From assembly GCA_032718475.1 (NCBI GenBank), contig JAUCBJ010006766.1, positions 1-64,000 on the forward strand: 64,000 nucleotides of DNA, given 5' to 3'. Under the pieces are notes generated by a model. It was not told the DNA's origin. It made no database searches and worked only from the letters and a program-made list of their open reading frames with translations. This DNA is from Nemertoderma westbladi (lineage: Eukaryota; Xenacoelomorpha; Nemertodermatida; Nemertodermatidae). This document shows, one piece after another, positions 14,301 through 26,300 of the stretch. The translations under genes were made by a program, and so were the position numbers. Each line of letters starts with the position of its first letter. The first letter of the stretch is position 1.

Positions 14301-17300
14301 CTTTATCGTTGAATTCCACGCGGAATTGTAGACCTGAGTTACTGGCTGGAACATCTGAAAGTTAATTAAATAATCGACACTCGACAGTAAGAATGGGAAA
14401 ATTTTTAGGAAGAAGACAGAAACCCTTTCGCATGCATAATGGGTTTTGTAACAGTCGAGTGCCCATAGATGTGTTATATTATTTAATTTACTACTAGAAA
14501 GCCAGCAAGCTGGCTTTAAACGAACCTGCCCCTCAAACCAGTACCCTGAGTGAGCGAAAATGAAAACACGAAAATTGCCATCAACTCAATGATAGAAACA
14601 CCAGCTGCTGGTACTCCTAGTAAGCTACTACTATTGATTGAATAGATAGGCCCAAACTGCAGAGAAGTATAATTACTTACTAAATTTAATACTCTCTCAC
14701 TCTATCCCAGACAGTAATCAAACATCAACTGTTAGTTTGTATAATGTATTACCCCGCCAACTGAATAGCTCTTCCCAGTGAATCCTATGGGAATATCATT
14801 GTAAGCACTGGCCCGTTCAAATGGTTTATAGGTTGATGATAATGAATGAGGAGGGACCCAACTAACACTACGTTTGTCTATGGACGGTCTCCTTATAGCC
14901 ATCTTGATGGCTTTTCTAGTTGAATCATTCAATTATTCTGCAACTTTAAAGTTGGACTTTAAATTTTCAAAACCGCTATCTTTCAGTGAATCCATGGTTG
15001 AAACGCCACAAAAAATATACAGTCTTGTGCGCAACCAAAATTTATGGAGAGTTTGTTATTAAAATTTTTGCGTACCTACTTAAGTTTTTGAGATATTGGA
15101 TGGATATACATACATACATACATAACCACATCGTGTTTTTGAACGGCTCAACACTTGACAAGAACTACCCTGGCCTATTAATAGGCAGGTTCGTTATAAA
15201 CAATGGGATAAATAAAACCCAACCAAACTGCTTCTTTACAACACACAGTACTTTTTTCAATATTAAATTTAGTACAATTAATCAAATGGATGATACTTAA
15301 GTATTAATGTTACCGCATATTTTGATGAGACAATTGGGAATAACGTCTTTAAAAGGCGTTCTTGATGAAGTCGAATTTCCTAATAGAATGTATTGAGATC
15401 TTGTCTATATTAATTCACCCAAAAGCAAAAAAAAAGCAAACGAATCGAGCTAAAACATTACTAGGCAAACACAAGAAAGTGCCCTCCCAAGGTTGCAGTT
15501 CCCTCCAGGATGGTATTTCACATTCCTCTGTAGAATCTAATTTCAACGATTTATCTAAGCAATCTTCGATCCATGGATCTAAGTTCGCCTATGATCTTCT
15601 GGCGCGCATTCTCCATTTCCGGCATTCTTATATATGGAACTCACGGTATACGGACCTTTCCTCCCTGTACGTTTCGTACCGGACTTTTCATCCCGGAATT
15701 TTCAACCCGGACTTTTCGTCCCCGGAATTATCAACCCGGACTTTTCGTCCCCGGACTTTTCGACCCGGACTTTTCGTGCCTGGGACGAATAGTCCGGGGA
15801 CGAAACGTCCTAGATGCGGAACTCACTCCCGCCGCATGACGTGCTATCCGCAACTATATTATTGTTAACTCGAAGCTGAAATCTTATTTCAATGCGAGTA
15901 CCATGATCCATCTTTATTATAACTTATTATGTTTATATGTTTTTTATGTAAATCTGTGGCTTGATATATGCCAAGAAAAGCGCTACATAAATAATTTTAT
16001 ATTATTATTATCGTTTAGGATCTGAGTTGGCCTCTGGGACAAAGATTCGAGTTTAGGATCTATTTCGGGCCTATAAGGTCATCTAAGATATAAGTTCGCT
16101 CTAAAATGTAAGTTTATCACAATCTCTAAGTTCGTCTACTGTATGAGTCCTAGAAGGCAATCAAGCTGGCTTTAAACGAACCTGTCTTATTGTATTAGAT
16201 TAATAAAATAGAGATAACTAATTATTTCTACCTAATACATTCTCAGTTAGCCTAATAAAAACATCGGAGCAAGCAATATAATGTAGAAGCCTCCTATGGA
16301 AATTGGTGAAATGTTCCATTTAGTCAACCCAACAGCTGTTGGTACCCGGCTGGCACCTTGGTTCAGGTTTCTGGTTTTGTTAGTTTAATCGACAGCTGTT
16401 GTAAACGTCAAAGATAAACAATTATTGATAGTAACAATGTATTGGCAAGCTGTATTTTTCGAGGTGTTTGTTATTATACATTTATTATAGGAAGGGATCT
16501 AGGGGTCTTAACCTCGAATGATAAGTTTTATTTTACCGAAAATAACTTACCTTTTATTGGCGAAATTGTAGGACTAATCCCATCACATGCGTACTTTTTT
16601 AACCGGGTAGTGTACAAATTTAAGAATCGCGTAATTTTTCTTGAAATTAATATCACATATCGCTCCAAACCACGTACGCGTTTCGACCTTACTGGGTCTC
16701 ATCAGCGTGGTGTCTGATTCGAACCTGGGACCTCGAGGTGGAAGCCGAGACTACAACCACTAAAATGGCAGCTGGCTTTGAAATTCGGTCGGTATTGCAT
16801 TCTATCACATCCTCATAGCTCATTCTAGGTGATTCATATCTTGTTATAGCTCAGTATAGGTCGGTATTGCATTCTATCATATCCTCATAGCTCATTCTAG
16901 GTGATTCTTAGGTCATTCAAGATCATTCTAGCTCATTCTAGATCATTCTAGCTCATTCTACTTTTTAGCATGTACCCATATTCTGGAACATTTTGTTTAT
17001 GTATGAATAATACGAATAAATAAAAAAAAATGAAATTTATAGCTACGTAATACAGTACTGTAGTGTAATAATAATAATATTCTGGAACATTTTGTTTATC
17101 CTGTACGTAACTCGGCGACACAATGCAATGGCTCTAGCATTGTGTCGCCGAGTTACGTACAGGATAAACAAAATGTTCCAGAATATTATGTATTTATTAA
17201 ATAGAATAAAATGGCTAGTACTGTATAGGAAGCCAATACACATGCAACATTTTAATGCCAACATATCAGCTATTTCCCAACCAAATTCTAATCATTCTTG

Positions 17301-20300
17301 CACGGCCAGCTTTCTAACAGAACAGTTGATTGGGATTCCATCAGTTTACTGATATTACATTCACTCTATGCTACGGAGAACAAAGTGTAGTTGTGGGTAT
17401 TTAATTTCGCGTTCCATAATGTTGATAATATGCAAATATTTCGAATGTCGCACATCGAACCGTTTCGGACTTCTTTATTCAACAACTAGATATCAATTGA
17501 AGAATAGTTGCATGTACAATTCAATTATCCAATACATGCAAGGGGTTTCAAGTCATTTTGTGGTTATACATACATACACACACCTATACACCCCAACACC
17601 CCTACATACATACTGTACATCGTGTTTTTGCCGGCCTCAGCTTTAGACAAACACTACCCAGTCTAAAAACAGGTTCCTTATAAATTCGCCTAGGGGTCTG
17701 GAATTTCATATACGCCTCGACTTATTTCATTTTGGTTTACGTATAAGTATATAGTAGAAGATATTATTATCATAACGTATTATCATCCGTAACAAAGCCT
17801 ACAGTAATAGGACGATGTCGATTGCTAATGGATAAAAAGATTTGTTGGTAGAAACCAGTGATATATAATCAGTTAATCTTAAAAAAACACAGAATAAAAT
17901 ATTTATTAAAAGTCTCACCTTCAATCAAAGTGTAGAATCCAGTAACTTCTTGTAATTTTGTGAAGGTAATTTCGAAATAAATATCCCTCAAAGGATACTC
18001 TATAACAACGCCGGAACCGGATGTACTCAGATCTGAAGTCAACCCTGATGCCAGTTCAACTTCAGCGTAATCTAACCGATCACAGCAATCCCTTTCGCAT
18101 TCCTCGGGGGGTGGTGTGGGAGGTGGAGTGCCTGGGGGAGGTGTTCCTGGTGGTGGAGTGCCTGGAGGTGGAGTGCCTGGGGGAGGTGTTCCTGGTGGTG
18201 GAGTGCCTGGAGGTGGAGTGCCTGGGGGAGGAGTTCCTGGTGGTGGGGTGCCTGGAGGTGGAGTTCCTGGTGGTGGAGTGCCTGGAGGTGGTGTTCCTGG
18301 TGGTGGGGTGCCTGGAGGTGGTGTGCCTGGGGGAGGTGTTCCTGGTGGTGGAGTGCCTGGGGGAGGAGTTCCTGGTGGTGGAGTGCCTGGAGGTGGTGTT
18401 CCTGGTGGTGGAGTGCCTGGAGGTGGAGTGCCAGGTGGAGGTGTTCCTGGTGGTGGAGTGCCTGGCGGAGGTGTTCCTGGTGGTGGAGTGCCTGGAGGAG
18501 GTGTTCCAGGTGGTGGAGTGCCTGGAGGTGGAGTGCCTGGGGGAGGTGTTCCTGGTGGTGGGGTGCCTGGAGGTGGAGTGCCTGGAGGAGGTGTTCCTGG
18601 TGGTGGGGTGCCTGGAGGTGGAGTTCCTGGTGGTGGAGTGCCTGGAGGTGGTGTTCCTGGTGGTGGGGTGCCTGGAGGTGGTGTGCCTGGGGGAGGTGTT
18701 CCTGGTGGTGGAGTGCCTGGGGGAGGAGTTCCTGGTGGTGGAGTGCCTGGAGGTGGTGTTCCTGGTGGTGGAGTGCCTGGAGGTGGAGTGCCAGGTGGAG
18801 GTGTTCCTGGTGGTGGAGTGCCTGGCGGAGGTGTTCCTGGTGGTGGAGTGCCTGGAGGAGGTGTTCCTGGTGGTGGAGTGCCTGGAGGAGGCGTTCCTGG
18901 TGGTGGAGTGCCTGGGGGAGGTGTTCCTGGTGGTGGGGTGCCTGGAGGTGGAGTGCCTGGAGGAGGTGTTCCTGGTGGTGGGGTGCCTGGAGGAGGTGTT
19001 CCTGGAGGAGGTGTTCCTGGAGGTGGGGTGCCTGGAGGTGGAGTGCCTGGAGGTGGAGTGCCAGGGGGAGGTGTTCCTGGTGGTGGAGTGCCTGGAGGCG
19101 GCGTTCCTGGTGGTGGAGTGCCTGGAGGAGGTGTTCCTGGTGGTGGGGTGCCTGGAGGTGGAGTTCCTGGAGGAGGTGTTCCTGGTGGTGGGGTGCCTGG
19201 AGGAGGTGTTCCTGGTGGTGGAGTGCCTGGAGGAGGCGTTCCTGGTGGTGGAGTGCCTGGAGGAGGTGTTCCTGGTGGTGGGGTGCCTGGAGGTGGAGTG
19301 CCAGGGGGAGGTGTTCCTGGTGGTGGAGTGCCTGGAGGTGGAGTTCCTGGAGGAGGTGTTCCTGGTGGTGGGGTGCCTGGAGGAGGTGTTCCTGGTGGAG
19401 GTGTTCCTGGTGGTGGGGTGCCTGGAGGAGGTGTACCTGGTGGTGGAGTGCCTGGAGGAGGTGTTCCTGGTGGTGGAGTGCCTGGAGGAGGTGTTCCTGG
19501 TGGTGGAGTGCCTGGAGGAGGTGTTCCAGGTGGGGGGGTGCCTGGGGGAGGTGTTCCTGGAGGTGGGGTGCCTGGGGGAGGTGTTCCCGGTGGTGGAGTG
19601 CCTGGTGGAGGTGTTCCTGGTGGTGGAGTGCCTGGAGGTGGTGTTCCTGGTGGTGGAGTGCCTGGAGGAGGTGTTCCAGGTGGAGGTGTTCCTGGTGGTG
19701 GGGTGCCTGGGGGAGGTGTTCCTGGTGGCGGAGGGCCTGGGGGTGGTGTTCCTGGTGGCGGAGTGCCTGGGGGAGGTGTTCCGGGTGGGGGTGTTCCGGG
19801 TGGGGGTGTTCCTGGTGGAGGTGTGCCCGGAGGTGGAGTGCCTGGAGGAGGTGTTCCTGGTGGTGGGGTGCCTGGAGGTGGTGTTCCTGGTGGTGGGGTT
19901 CCTGGAGGAGGTGTTCCTGGTGGAGGTGTTCCTGGGGGTGGGGTGCCTGGAGGAGGTGTTCCTGGTGGAGGAGTGCCTGGAGGAGGTGTTCCTGGTGGTG
20001 GGGTGCCTGGAGGAGGTGTTCCTGGTGGTGGAGTGCCTGGCGGAGGTGTTCCTGGTGGAGGTGTTCCTGGGGGTGGGGTGCCTGGAGGAGGTGTTCCTGG
20101 TGGTGGCGTTCCTGGAGGTGGAGTGCCTGGAGGAGGTGTTCCTGGAGGAGGTGTTCCTGGTGGTGGCGTGCCTGGAGGTGGAGTGCCTGGAGGAGGTGTG
20201 CCTGGTGGTGGAGTGCCTGGAGGAGGTGTTCCTGGCGGTGGAGTCCCTGGAGGTGGTGTGCCTGGAGGAGGCGTTCCTGGTGGTGAAGTGCCTGGAGGAG

Positions 20301-23300
20301 GTGTTCCTGGTGGTGGAGTGCCTGGAGGAGGTGTTCCTGGTGGTGGTGTGCCTGGAGGAGGTGTTCCTGGTGGTGGAGTGCCTGGGGGTGGTGTGCCTGG
20401 AGGAGGCGTCCCTGGTGGTGGAGTGCCTGGAGGAGGTGTTCCGGGTGGTGGAGTGCCTGGAGGAGGTGTTCCTGGTGGAGGTGTTCCTGGTGGTGGCGTG
20501 CCTGGAGGTGGAGTGCCTGGAGGAGGTGTTCCTGGTGGTGGAGTTCCGGGTGGTGGAGTGCCTGGAGGAGGTGTTCCTGGTGGTGGTGTGCCTGGAGGAG
20601 GTGTTCCTGGTGGTGGAGTGCCTGGGGGTGGTGTTCCTGGTGGTGGAGTGCCTGGAGGTGGTGTGCCTGGAGGAGGTGTTCCTGGTGGTGGAGTTCCGGG
20701 TGGTGGAGTGCCTGGAGGTGGTGTGCCTGGTGGTGGTGTTCCTGGGGGTGGAGTGCCTGGAGGAGGTGTTCCTGGTGGTGGAGTGCCTGGAGGAGGTGTT
20801 CCTGGTGGTGGAGTTCCGGGTGGTGGAGTGCCTGGAGGAGGTGTTCCTGGTGGTGGTGTGCCTGGAGGAGGTGTTCCTGGTGGTGGAGTGCCTGGTGGTG
20901 GAGTGCCTGGAGGCGGCGTTCCTGGTGGTGGAGTGCCTGGAGGAGGTGTTCCTGGTGGTGGAGTTCCGGGTGGTGGAGTGCCTGGAGGTGGTGTGCCTGG
21001 TGGTGGCGTTCCTGGAGGTGGAGTGCCTGGAGGTGGTGTGCCTGGAGGAGGTGTTCCTGGTGGAGGTGTTCCTGGTGGTGGCGTGCCTGGAGGAGGTGTT
21101 CCTGGAGGGGGTGTTCCTGGTGGTGGAGTGCCTGGAGGAGGTGTTCCTGGAGGTGGTGTTCCTGGTGGTGGAGTGCCTGGAGGTGGTGTGCCTGGAGGTG
21201 GAGTGCCTGGAGGAGGTGTTCCTGGTGGTGGGGTTCCTGGTGGAGGTGTTCCTGGTGGTGGGGTACCTGGTGGTGGAGTGCCTGGAGGAGGTGTTCCTGG
21301 TGGTGGAGTGCCTGGAGGTGGTGTGCCTGGTGGTGGAGTGCCTGGAGGTGGTGTTCCTGGTGGTGGAGTTCCTGGAGGTGGTGTGCCTGGTGGAGGCGTT
21401 CCTGGTGGTGGTGTGCCTGGAGGAGGTGTTCCTGGTGGTGGAGTGCCTGGGGGAGGTGTGCCTGGAGGCGGCGTTCCTGGTGGTGGAGTGCCTGGAGGAG
21501 GTGTTCCTGGTGGTGGAGTGCCTGGAGGAGGTGTTCCTGGTGGAGGTGTACCTGGTGGTGGCGTGCCTGGAGGTGGAGTGCCTGGAGGAGGTGTGCCTGG
21601 TGGTGGTGTGCCTGGAGGAGGTGTTCCTGGTGGAGGTGTTCCTGGTGGTGGAGTGCCTGGAGGTGGAGTGCCTGGCGGTGGTGTTCCTGGTGGTGGAGTG
21701 CCTGGAGGTGGTGTGCCTGGAGGAGGCGTTCCTGGTGGTGGAGTGCCTGGAGGTGGTGTTCCTGGTGGTGGAGTGCCTGGAGGTGGTGTGCCTGGAGGAG
21801 GTGTTCCTGGTGGTGGAGTGCCTGGAGGTGGTGTTCCTGGTGGTGGAGTGCCTGGAGGAGGTGTTCCTGGTGGTGGAGTCCCTGGAGGTGGTGTTCCTGG
21901 TGGTGGAGTACCTGGAGGAGGTGTTCCTGGTGGTGGTGTGCCTGGAGGAGGTGTTCCTGGTGGTGGAGTGCCTGGGGGTGGAGTGCCTGGAGGAGGTGTT
22001 CCTGGTGGTGGAGTGCCTGGAGGAGGTGTTCCTGGTGGTGGAGTTCCGGGTGGTGGAGTGCCTGGAGGAGGTGTTCCTGGTGGTGGTGTGCCTGGAGGAG
22101 GTGTTCCTGGTGGTGGAGTGCCTGGGGGTGGTGTTCCTGGTGGTGGGGTGCCTGGAGGTGGTGTGCCTGGAGGTGTTCCTGGTGGTGGAGTTCCGGGTGG
22201 TGGAGTGCCTGGAGGTGGTGTGCCTGGTGGTGGCGTTCCTGGGGGTGGAGTGCCTGGAGGAGGTGTTCCTGGTGGTGGAGTGCCTGGAGGAGGTGTTCCT
22301 GGTGGTGGAGTTCCGGGTGGTGGAGTGCCTGGAGGAGGTGTTCCTGGTGGTGGAGTGCCTGGAGGCGGCGTTCCTGGTGGTGGTGTGCCTGGAGGAGGCG
22401 TTCCTGGTGGTGGAGTGCCGGGAGGTGGTGTGCCTGGAGGAGGCGTTCCTGGTGGTGGAGTGCCTGGAGGAGGTGTTCCTGGTGGTGGAGTGCCTGGAGG
22501 AGGTGTTCCTGGTGGTGGTGTGCCTGGAGAAGGTGTTCCTGGTGGTGGGGTACCTGGTGGAGGTGTTCCTGGAGGTGGAGTTCCGGGTGGTGGAGTGCCT
22601 GGAGGAGGTGTGCCTGGAGGAGGTGTTCCTGGTGGTGGGGTTCCTGGAGGTGGAGTGCCTGGAGGAGGTGTGCCTGGTGGTGGAGTGCCTGGAGGTGGTG
22701 TGCCTGGAGGAGGCGTTCCTGGTGGTGGAGTGCCTGGAGGTGGTGTGCCTGGAGGAGGCGTTCCTGGTGGTGGAGTTCCGGGTGGTGGAGTGCCTGGAGG
22801 AGGTGTTCCTGGTGGTGGTGTGCCTGGAGGAGGTGTTCCTGGTGGTGGAGTGCCTGGGGGTGGTGTTCCTGGTGGTGGGGTGCCTGGAGGTGGTGTGCCT
22901 GGAGGAGGTGTTCCTGGTGGTGGAGTTCCGGGTGGTGGAGTGCCTGGAGGTGGTGTGCCTGGTGGTGGCGTTCCTGGAGGTGGAGTGCCTGGAGGAGGTG
23001 TTCCTGGTGGTGGAGTGCCTGGAGGAGGCGTGCCTGGTGGTGGAGTTCCTGGAGGTGGTGTTCCTGGTGGGGGCGTTCCTGGTGGTGGAGTGCCTGGAGG
23101 TGGTGTTCCGGGTGGTGGAGTGCCTGGAGGAGGTGTTCCTGGTGGTGGGGTTCCTGGTGGAGGTGTTCCTGGTGGTGGGGTACCTGGTGGAGGTGTTCCT
23201 GGAGGTGGAGTTCCGGGTGGTGGAGTGCCTGGAGGAGGTGTGCCTGGAGGAGGTGTGCCTGGAGGAGGTGTTCCTGGTGGAGGTGTTCCTGGTGGTGGCG

Positions 23301-26300
23301 TGCCTGGAGGAGGTGTTCCTGGTGGTGGAGTCCCTGGAGGTGGTGTTCCTGGTGGTGGAGTGCCTGGAGGTGGTGTGCCTGGAGGTGGAGTGCCTGGAGG
23401 AGGTGTTCCTGGTGGTGGAGTGCCTGGAGGAGGCGTGCCTGGTGGTGGAGTTCCTGGAGGTGGTGTTCCTGGTGGGGGCGTTCCTGGTGGTGGAGTGCCT
23501 GGAGGTGGTGTTCCGGGTGGTGGAGTGCCTGGAGGAGGTGTTCCTGGTGGTGGGGTTCCTGGTGGAGGTGTTCCTGGTGGTGGGGTACCTGGTGGAGGTG
23601 TTCCTGGAGGTGGAGTTCCGGGTGGTGGAGTGCCTGGAGGAGGTGTGCCCGGAGGAGGTGTGCCTGGAGGAGGCGTTCCTGGTGGTGGAGTGCCTGGAGG
23701 TGGTGTGCCTGGTGGTGGAGTGCCTGGAGGTGGTGTTCCTGGTGGTGGAGTGCCTGGAGGAGGTGTTCCTGGTGGTGGGGTTCCTGGTGGAGGTGTTCCT
23801 GGTGGTGGAGTGCCTGGAGGTGGTGTGCCTGGTGGTGGAGTGCCTGGAGGTGGTGTTCCTGGCGGTGGAGTTCCTGGAGGTGGTGTGCCTGGTGGAGGCG
23901 TTCCTGGTGGTGGAGTGCCTGGAGGAGGTGTTCCTGGTGGTGGAGTGCCTGGAGGTGGTGTTCCTGGTGGTGGAGTGCCTGGAGGAGGTGGTCCTGGTGG
24001 TGGAGTGCCTGGAGGTGGTGTGCCTGGAGGAGGCGTTCCGGGTGGTGGAGTGCCTGGAGGAGGTGTTCCTGGTGGTGGAGTGCCTGGAGGAGGTGTTCCT
24101 GGTGGTGGAGTGCCTGGAGGTGGTGTGCCTGGAGGAGGTGTTCCTGGTGGTGGAGTGCCTGGAGGTGGTGTTCCTGGTGGTGGAGTGCCTGGAGGTGGTG
24201 TGCCTGGAGGAGGTGTTCCTGGTGGTGGTGTGCCTGGAGGAGGTGTTCCTGGTGGTGGAGTGCCTGGAGGAGGTGTTCCTGGTGGTGGAGTGCCTGGAGG
24301 TGGTGTGCCTGGAGGTGGTGTGCCTGGAGGTGGAGTGCCTGGAGGTGGTGTTCCTGGTGGTGGAGTGCCTGGTGGAGGAGTGCCTGGAGGTGGTGTGCCT
24401 GGAGGAGGTGTACCTGGTGGTGGAGTGCCTGGTGGAGGAGTGCCTGGAGGTGGTGTGCCTGGAGGAGGTGTACCTGGTGGTGGAGTGCCTGGAGGTGGTG
24501 TTCCTGGTGGTGGAGTGCCTGGAGGTGGAGTGCCTGGAGGAGGCGTTCCTGGTGGTGGAGTGCCTGGAGGAGGTGTTCCTGGTGGTGGGGTGCCTGGAGG
24601 AGGCGTTCCTGGTGGAGGAGTGCCTGGAGGAGGTGTTCCTGGTGGTGGAGTTCCTGGAGGTGGTGTTCCTGGCGGTGGAGTGCCTGGAGGTGGTGTTCCT
24701 GGTGGAGGTGTTCCTGGTGGAGGTGTTCCTGGTGGAGGTGTTCCTGGTGGTGGAGTGCCTGGAGGAGGTGTTCCTGGTGGTGGAGTTCCTGGAGGTGGTG
24801 TTCCTGGTGGAGGCGTTCCTGGTGGTGGAGTGCCTGGAGGAGGTGTTCCTGGTGGTGGAGTGCCTGGAGGTGGTGTTCCTGGTGGTGGAGTGCCTGGAGG
24901 TGGTGTTCCTGGTGGAGGTGTTCCTGGTGGAGGTGTTCCTGGTGGTGGAGTGCCTGGAGGAGGCGTTCCTGGTGGTGGAGTGCCTGGAGGAGGTGTTCCT
25001 GGTGGTGGAGTGCCTGGTGGAGGTGTTCCTGGTGGTGGAGTTCCTGGAGGTGGTGTGCCTGGTGGAGGCGTTCCTGGTGGTGGAGTGCCTGGAGGAGGTG
25101 TTCCTGGTGGTGGAGTTCCTGGAGGTGGTGTGCCTGGTGGAGGCGTTCCTGGTGGTGGAGTGCCTGGAGGAGGTGTTCCTGGTGGTGGAGTGCCTGGAGG
25201 TGGTGTTCCTGGTGGTGGAGTGCCTGGAGGTGGTGTTCCTGGTGGAGGTGTTCCTGGTGGAGGTGTTCCTGGTGGTGGAGTGCCTGGAGGAGGCGTTCCT
25301 GGTGGTGGAGTGCCTGGAGGAGGTGTTCCTGGTGGTGGAGTGCCTGGAGGTGGTGTTCCTGGTGGTGGAGTGCCTGGTGGAGGTGTTGCTTCAGTAGGCG
25401 GTCCTGTAATAGGTTAGTATTTATTAAATATTTTTGAGTAAAACATTATGTAAAACAAAATGATTTCATTTTTGAACTTATTTATATGAATTATTATTAT
25501 TTAACGTTGGTTACGCGTTGAAGATCGTTTCAACTCTTTATTAATGATTTCTCCCGTAATGAACTACATTAATAATTAATAATATTTAATGCAACTTCCT
25601 AACAATCCCAAAACACCAAAACATAAGTATCTCACCTTGTCCGCACTCGCCAACGACACCAAACGAGATACCAAGACCGGAATTAGGTAACCAATTAGTT
25701 GCTACCACGGCAACCCATCTTGTTTCTACCGGAGTGAATGCTTCCCCTACAAACACGGAATCACCCGTACTGAAAACGGAACCGTCATATTCCTGAAATA
25801 AAATTAATAATAATTCAACAACTTTAAAAACAACAGTTTTATTCATACAACTAACTGTACTGTAATAACTCTAAACTGTAACTTTATTACAACTTATTGG
25901 TGTGTTATTGTTCAGATTAATTAACAAGAATGCATTATAGTACTAGAATTACTAATTAATAAACCTTATTTCAAATATGAGAAAAACTATATTATTGGAA
26001 TTAAAACCAACCTTGTAATCGTAAGGAACTGTGTGGGGCTTTTTGACGTGTCTCATCAACTCGTTACTCTGAAGATTACCATCGGTGTCGTATTCGCTTC
26101 CCTCCTGGTTGTTTTCTAGGGTCTCGGCAAATATAACTCGGTACTTAAAGAATCCGTTGGCAAAGTCTGTCGCATGGTGAAATATTACCAAGCTATTCAC
26201 CTAAAAGGAATCATTTAATGTTCAGCAATTTTTTATGGTTGGTAAGCATTACAAAGTTATTCACATTTAAAAGAAATAGTATGTTTCCATTTACTTTGCA

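Larger units (their letters stand above)
14355..17918 (-). other. Intron of block A packed with repeats
   Basis: It holds related stretches at about 15108-15206 and 17565-17690 (CATACATA followed by ATCGTGTTTTTG), GAACCTGCC/GGCAGGTTC motifs in opposite orientation near 14515 and 15184 that look like MITE ends, and short CCCGGACTTTTCG repeats at about 15670-15810. The SINE with hammerhead and the 50-bp hairpin listed separately are also here. Small plus-strand frames at 14986-15300 and 15362-15868 have no recognisable product. Confidence 0.5.

Noticed and set aside
14986-15868. Frames of 104, 168 and 88 codons in the repeat-rich intron
   Set aside because: They overlap dispersed repeats and short tandem CCCGGACTTTTCG units and lack any recognisable product.
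18021-25417. Plus-strand reading frames of about 2,450 codons (Leu-Val-Val-Glu-Cys type and Gly-Gly-Gly-Val-Pro type)
   Set aside because: Overlapping shadows of the 15-bp satellite. The minus frame has splice borders, correct phase and unique coding sequence on both sides; the plus frames have neither.
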